NCBI GenBank assembly: GCA_964580995.1
Contig: CAZOMV010000025.1
Coordinates: 1-57,620, forward strand
DNA length: 57,620 nucleotides
Source: JAKJEP01 sp964580995
Lineage (GTDB): Bacteria; Planctomycetota; Phycisphaerae; Sedimentisphaerales; SM23-30
Reading direction: 5' to 3'
The position numbers and the translations under genes are program-made. Below the pieces are notes generated by a model. That model saw only the letters and a list, made by a program, of their open reading frames with translations. It ran no database searches and was not told the origin of the DNA. Shown piece by piece: positions 54,184 through 57,620 of the stretch. The first letter of the stretch is position 1. Every line of letters begins with the position of its first letter.

Positions 54184-55954
54184 CGACGGCCTCCTTCCGG
54201 CTGGGGGCCGGGCTGAAATCGACATCGGTGTTTTCGAGAACCCATTGGGCACTGAGCCGATGGGCCGCTCTGGGATCGCGGAGCATTTGCTGAATCGCCT
54301 GCCGGGCGGATTTCATTTTCCAGGTGAGCAGGGCCTTGATGGCGTTGGCCCGGACCCGGTTGTTGGGGCTCTGCGTACAGGAGGAAATACTTTCCACTAC
54401 CTGGTGGTCGGGTCGATGTTCCAGGGCTTCTATGGCGTTGGCCTGGACCCGGAAATCACTATCCTTTAAGGAGTCGAACAGACAGTTTTTCAGACCCGGT
54501 TCTCCGGCCTTGTCCATCTCACCCAGGGCGGCGACGGCGCAACTGCGGACGATCCGATCTTCATCCCGGGCCAAACGAATCATCTCCGAATCACATTGGC
54601 TGAGATGTCCCAACAAGCGTGCCATGCGAATTGCTTTCAAGCGGAGCAGGGGCGATTTGTCAAAGGCATATTTTTCCCAGCGGGAGCGGGCTTTGGAATC
54701 GATCTTATAAACCGCCCTGCCGGCCTGCAGACGACGCGCATAGGAAAGATCATCGAATTTTTTCCAATAGCATTCGAAGGCAATATACTGATAATAGCGC
54801 CGGGCCAGTTTTTGGACACGGGGATAGGGTGAATTCAGATGTTCGCCGATAATGGCACGAATATTCGGATGTTTTTTGCGGATCACCTGAACCAGTGACA
54901 CCAATACCACGGATTCGCAGGGAGCTTGAGCGGTTTTCCGGAAGAAATCCAGAGCCGCGGAACCAGAAACAGAAGCCATCGCTTTTACCGCTTGCAAAGC
55001 GACCTTTTCTTCTGCATTCATAATGAGTCCATAAAAACAATCGGCCTTCTGCTCGTTCGGGGCACCAATCGCGGCAACCAGGGAAATGAGATCGGACATC
55101 GAGTTTTTTTCGAAATAGTCGGGCGAGAGACATCCTGCATGCAGCCAGCGTGGTTTTTTGATGAGTTTCAAGCCGCGTGTCACCTGTTCATGAGCCTGGG
55201 ATTTCGCTTCCGCGGCAACCGCCGCCAGATAATCCGGATTCTGGTGATGGGAAATGGCACGGACGGCGGTCGTATAAAGATCCGGGTGCTTCAGAGCCGA
55301 GACACAAAACCGGGCTATCTCCGGTCGATCATAATTCAGAAGGATATAGCGGATGGTTTTGCCAACCTCATAATAGGGCTTCAGTCCATCTTGCCAGAAG
55401 GATGAATCATCCGCCGGCACCGCGACCATGGCGGCGATCAGAGCTTCGCTACGATGATGCACATGGTAATTATGAACCGCGTTTTCGAGGGCGGAATGGA
55501 ATATCCGGGATTCGGCCTGGGGAGACTGCGTTTCCGGACGGGCCAGAGACTGAGCCAAGCCAAGCAGGGTATCCGCCGCCTGCTGGGCCACAGGGGGAAC
55601 GGGATCCCGAAGAAGGATTACCACCACATCGGCGATTTTTCGATACGCGGAACGCCGAATGATTTCCAGGCAATTCATTCGAGTCTGCTCCTGGGGAGCC
55701 TGGGCGGCAAGCCGGAGTCCCCCATACAGGGTATCTACTCTTTCCAGAAGGAGTTTTTGCCATTCGGGAGAAAATTCATGGTAGGCATGGACCAGTTCGA
55801 AGGTGGCAGCGGGACGACCCCGGTCGAGGATACCGTCCAGAATCACCGATTGATAGGGTTCGGCAGAGTGCCGCAATGCGATCAGCAGGGCCTTATCGGC
55901 GGCCTGATTCTTCGTGCGGATTAAATAATCATATATTTTGTATGCCTGGCTCAT
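54167..55954 (-). CDS. HEAT-repeat protein, cytoplasmic
   Basis: About 595 aa with no signal peptide. It is almost wholly helical repeats of the HEAT/PBS-lyase type, clearest at the C-terminus (DEDRIVRSCAVAALGEMDKA, DSDFRVQANAIEALEHRPDH, NNRVRANAIKALLTWK, DPRAAHRLSAQWVLENTDVD). A protein-protein scaffold is likely. The ATG at 55954 (MSQAYKIYDYLIR) is preferred; a GTG eight codons earlier is possible. It precedes and overlaps the membrane-protein gene. Confidence 0.78.
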   Translation of the reverse strand: MSQAYKIYDYLIRTKNQAADKALLIALRHSAEPYQSVILDGILDRGRPAATFELVHAYHEFSPEWQKLLLERVDTLYGGLRLAAQAPQEQTRMNCLEIIRRSAYRKIADVVVILLRDPVPPVAQQAADTLLGLAQSLARPETQSPQAESRIFHSALENAVHNYHVHHRSEALIAAMVAVPADDSSFWQDGLKPYYEVGKTIRYILLNYDRPEIARFCVSALKHPDLYTTAVRAISHHQNPDYLAAVAAEAKSQAHEQVTRGLKLIKKPRWLHAGCLSPDYFEKNSMSDLISLVAAIGAPNEQKADCFYGLIMNAEEKVALQAVKAMASVSGSAALDFFRKTAQAPCESVVLVSLVQVIRKKHPNIRAIIGEHLNSPYPRVQKLARRYYQYIAFECYWKKFDDLSYARRLQAGRAVYKIDSKARSRWEKYAFDKSPLLRLKAIRMARLLGHLSQCDSEMIRLARDEDRIVRSCAVAALGEMDKAGEPGLKNCLFDSLKDSDFRVQANAIEALEHRPDHQVVESISSCTQSPNNRVRANAIKALLTWKMKSARQAIQQMLRDPRAAHRLSAQWVLENTDVDFSPAPSRKEAVDAVAV

Positions 55955-56108
55955 TAGTGGATTTATCGGCAAAAGCACAAAAATCGCTTGATGCCAAAGA
56001 AAAAATGGTTGAAATATAATACCATTATCATAATAATGTTTCCTTTGTGTGCGTTATGGATAAGGGGAGGAGTCTGTACTTATATAACCTTTTATTTGAG
56101 TGAGAATT

Positions 56109-57284
56109 ATGAAAATCAGCAAAACAGCGCAATCGGTAACGGAATCAGTAACACTGGCAGTGACAGCCCGGGCCAAGCAGCTCAAGGCGGAGGGGGTGGA
56201 TGTGGTGAGTTTTGGGGCGGGGGAACCGGATTTTGATACGCCGGATTTCATCAAGGAATCAGCCAAGGCCTCTTTGGATAAAGGAGCGACCAAATATGCA
56301 CCGGCGGCTGGGACGCTGGAGCTGCGGCAGGAGATCGCCCGGAAGCTGAAAGAGGAAAACGGCCTGACCTACAGCCCCAAGCAGATCGTGGTGGCCTGCG
56401 GGGCCAAGCACGCGGTGTACGAGGCAATCCACGCAGTGGTCGATCCGGGCGATGAGGTGCTGATTCCCAATCCGTATTGGGTCAGCTATCCGGAGATGGT
56501 GAATCTGGTGGGCGGGGTATCGCGGTTTATTGAGACGCGGGAAGATAATGACTATAAACTTACCCCCGAAACTCTCCAAAAAGCGATTACCAAAAAGTCC
56601 TGCCTGCTGATTTTGAATTATCCCAGCAATCCGGGGGGATTTTGCTATACGAAGGAAGAGCTGGCGGCGCTGGGGGAGGTGATTTTGGATTCGAAGTTGG
56701 CGGTGTTGTCGGATGAGATTTATGAAAAGCTGGTATATGGCGATATGAAATTCCACAGTTTTGCGGCGGTGGTGCCGCAATTGTATGACCGGACTATCAC
56801 GATTAATGGATTCAGCAAGTCGTATTCCATGACCGGCTGGCGGATTGGGTATGCAGCCGGCCCGCAGGATGTCGCCACCGCCATTACGCAAATGCAGTCG
56901 CATATGACATCGGGGCCGGCGACCTTCTGCCAGAATGCCTCGGTCGATGCCATGCGGAAAGGGAATGCGGATATTGAAAAGATGCGGGTGGAGTTTGAAC
57001 GGCGGGCCAAACATATCCACCAGCGGCTGATTGCCATTCCTGGAGTTAGCTGCATTGAACCGACGGGTGCGTTTTATGCCTTCCCCAATGTCAGTTCCCA
57101 TTATAAACGGATGGGCGTCAAAGACAGCGTGGAATTCTGCAACCGGCTGCTGGAAGAGGCGAAGGTGGCCTGCGTGCCAGGAGTGGGGTTCGGCTGCGAT
57201 CAGAATATCCGGCTGAGCTTTGCGACCAGTATGCAGCAGATTGACAAGGGGCTGGACCGGATTGAGGCTTTTCTGAAAAAGTAA
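56109..57284 (+). CDS. Class I PLP-dependent aminotransferase (aspartate type)
   Basis: 391 aa. Fold-type I aminotransferase with VVSFGAGEPDFDTPDFIKES at the N-terminus, YPSNPGGFCY, SDEIYEKLVYGD and the PLP-lysine motif NGFSKSYSMTGWRIGYAAGP (Lys237). Length and motifs fit aspartate/aromatic aminotransferases of the subgroup I-gamma (AspB type). A GTG at 56100 is an alternative start. It is a stand-alone gene followed by the second iteron element. AspB-type enzymes often supply glutamate-linked transamination for several amino acids. Confidence 0.93.
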   Translation: MKISKTAQSVTESVTLAVTARAKQLKAEGVDVVSFGAGEPDFDTPDFIKESAKASLDKGATKYAPAAGTLELRQEIARKLKEENGLTYSPKQIVVACGAKHAVYEAIHAVVDPGDEVLIPNPYWVSYPEMVNLVGGVSRFIETREDNDYKLTPETLQKAITKKSCLLILNYPSNPGGFCYTKEELAALGEVILDSKLAVLSDEIYEKLVYGDMKFHSFAAVVPQLYDRTITINGFSKSYSMTGWRIGYAAGPQDVATAITQMQSHMTSGPATFCQNASVDAMRKGNADIEKMRVEFERRAKHIHQRLIAIPGVSCIEPTGAFYAFPNVSSHYKRMGVKDSVEFCNRLLEEAKVACVPGVGFGCDQNIRLSFATSMQQIDKGLDRIEAFLKK

Positions 57285-57348
57285 TTTCTGATATTTCGCG
57301 TAAAAAAACCACCAAAATGCGAAGGAAAAGCAGAGGGGGAGACTGCTT

Positions 57349-57620
57349 GTAAGTCGTTATTTTCGGTTGGGCGTTTTTGTCGTAAGTCTTTATTTTTTGA
57401 TTGGGGGAATTGTCGTAAGTCTTTATTTTGATTTTGGGAAATTGATGTAAGTCCTTATTTTACGTGGAAATTGATAGTCCGATAATAAAGTAGGGATTAT
57501 AACGATTGTAACGGTTGGGTAAGATTTTTGGTAAGATGGGTAAGAAATTTGGTAATTTGTAACGGTTAGGTTGAGTTGGTAAATGTTGAAGAAAGTATAG
57601 TAAAAGATGAAGGTTTTGGG
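57349..57620 (+). repeat. Iteron/curved-DNA element, partial copy cut by the window end
   Basis: GTAAGT begins at 57349, 57382, 57415 and 57447 (steps 33, 33, 32), the same iteron as at 24946-25389 in opposite orientation. TAGTCCGATAA follows, then the conserved core AACGGTTAGGTTGAGTTG and TGTTGAAGAAAGTATA. GTAA motifs recur about every 11 bp through the core. The second arm is expected beyond the window. Confidence 0.8.

Overview
The window is a bacterial chromosome segment that most resembles Planctomycetota, probably class Phycisphaerae. The evidence is internal. A secreted protein begins with a LEPR-XLL type planctomycete N-terminal motif. There is a dockerin-like calcium repeat, LpxC is fused to FabZ, and HEAT-repeat and SUMF1 (formylglycine-generating-enzyme-like) secreted proteins are present. 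A full lipid A/Kdo and outer-membrane gene set shows a Gram-negative envelope. No 16S rRNA gene is present, so the phylum call is inference.

Region 1 (1-17,772, almost all minus strand) is a housekeeping run. Read in transcription order from a good sigma70-type promoter at 17,745-17,772, it holds a candidate structured ncRNA, tRNA-Gln(UUG), prs, rplY, pth, rpsF, ssb, rpsR, rplI, dnaB, bamA, skp/ompH, lpxD, lpxC-fabZ, two lpxA paralogues, a Gfo/Idh/MocA oxidoreductase, pdxJ, dapA and the start of a GH36-like secreted protein cut by the window edge. It couples translation, replication and outer-membrane assembly. pdxJ is bracketed by two inverted copies of a 91-bp MITE-like repeat, and a third copy lies at 20,556.

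Region 2 (17,800-27,200) has a P-type cation ATPase with its own promoter, waaA (Kdo transferase), several small membrane or orphan genes with REP-like palindromes, a repeat-rich stretch without genes (24,538-25,434), plsY and a UPF0104/LPG-synthase-like flippase gene. The gene-poor stretch holds an element made of 33-bp iterons flanking strongly phased A-tracts. A homologous partial copy sits at the right end of the window (57,349-57,620).

Region 3 (27,300-42,400) carries a secreted HEAT-repeat protein with a zinc-ribbon membrane partner, an amidohydrolase, a methyltransferase, a large GT-C-like membrane protein, a nitroreductase, a large secreted metzincin-type metallopeptidase with a structured leader, and a secreted protein with dockerin, PASTA and two nearly identical SUMF1 domains. 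The last also has its own promoter and a leader with two hairpins.

Region 4 (42,400-57,620) has an ECF sigma/anti-sigma pair diverging from a type II secretion/type IV pilus-like locus (short GspE, two GspF proteins, three pseudopilin-like proteins). That locus is interrupted by a 43-aa ORF, an S41 protease and a TlpA-like thioredoxin protein. Then come lspA, a TraR/DksA-like protein missing two zinc cysteines, a HEAT-repeat protein with a membrane partner, and a class I aminotransferase.

All function calls are from reading motifs by eye; no database search was run. Many of the longest open frames on the opposite strand are shadows of these genes and were left out.
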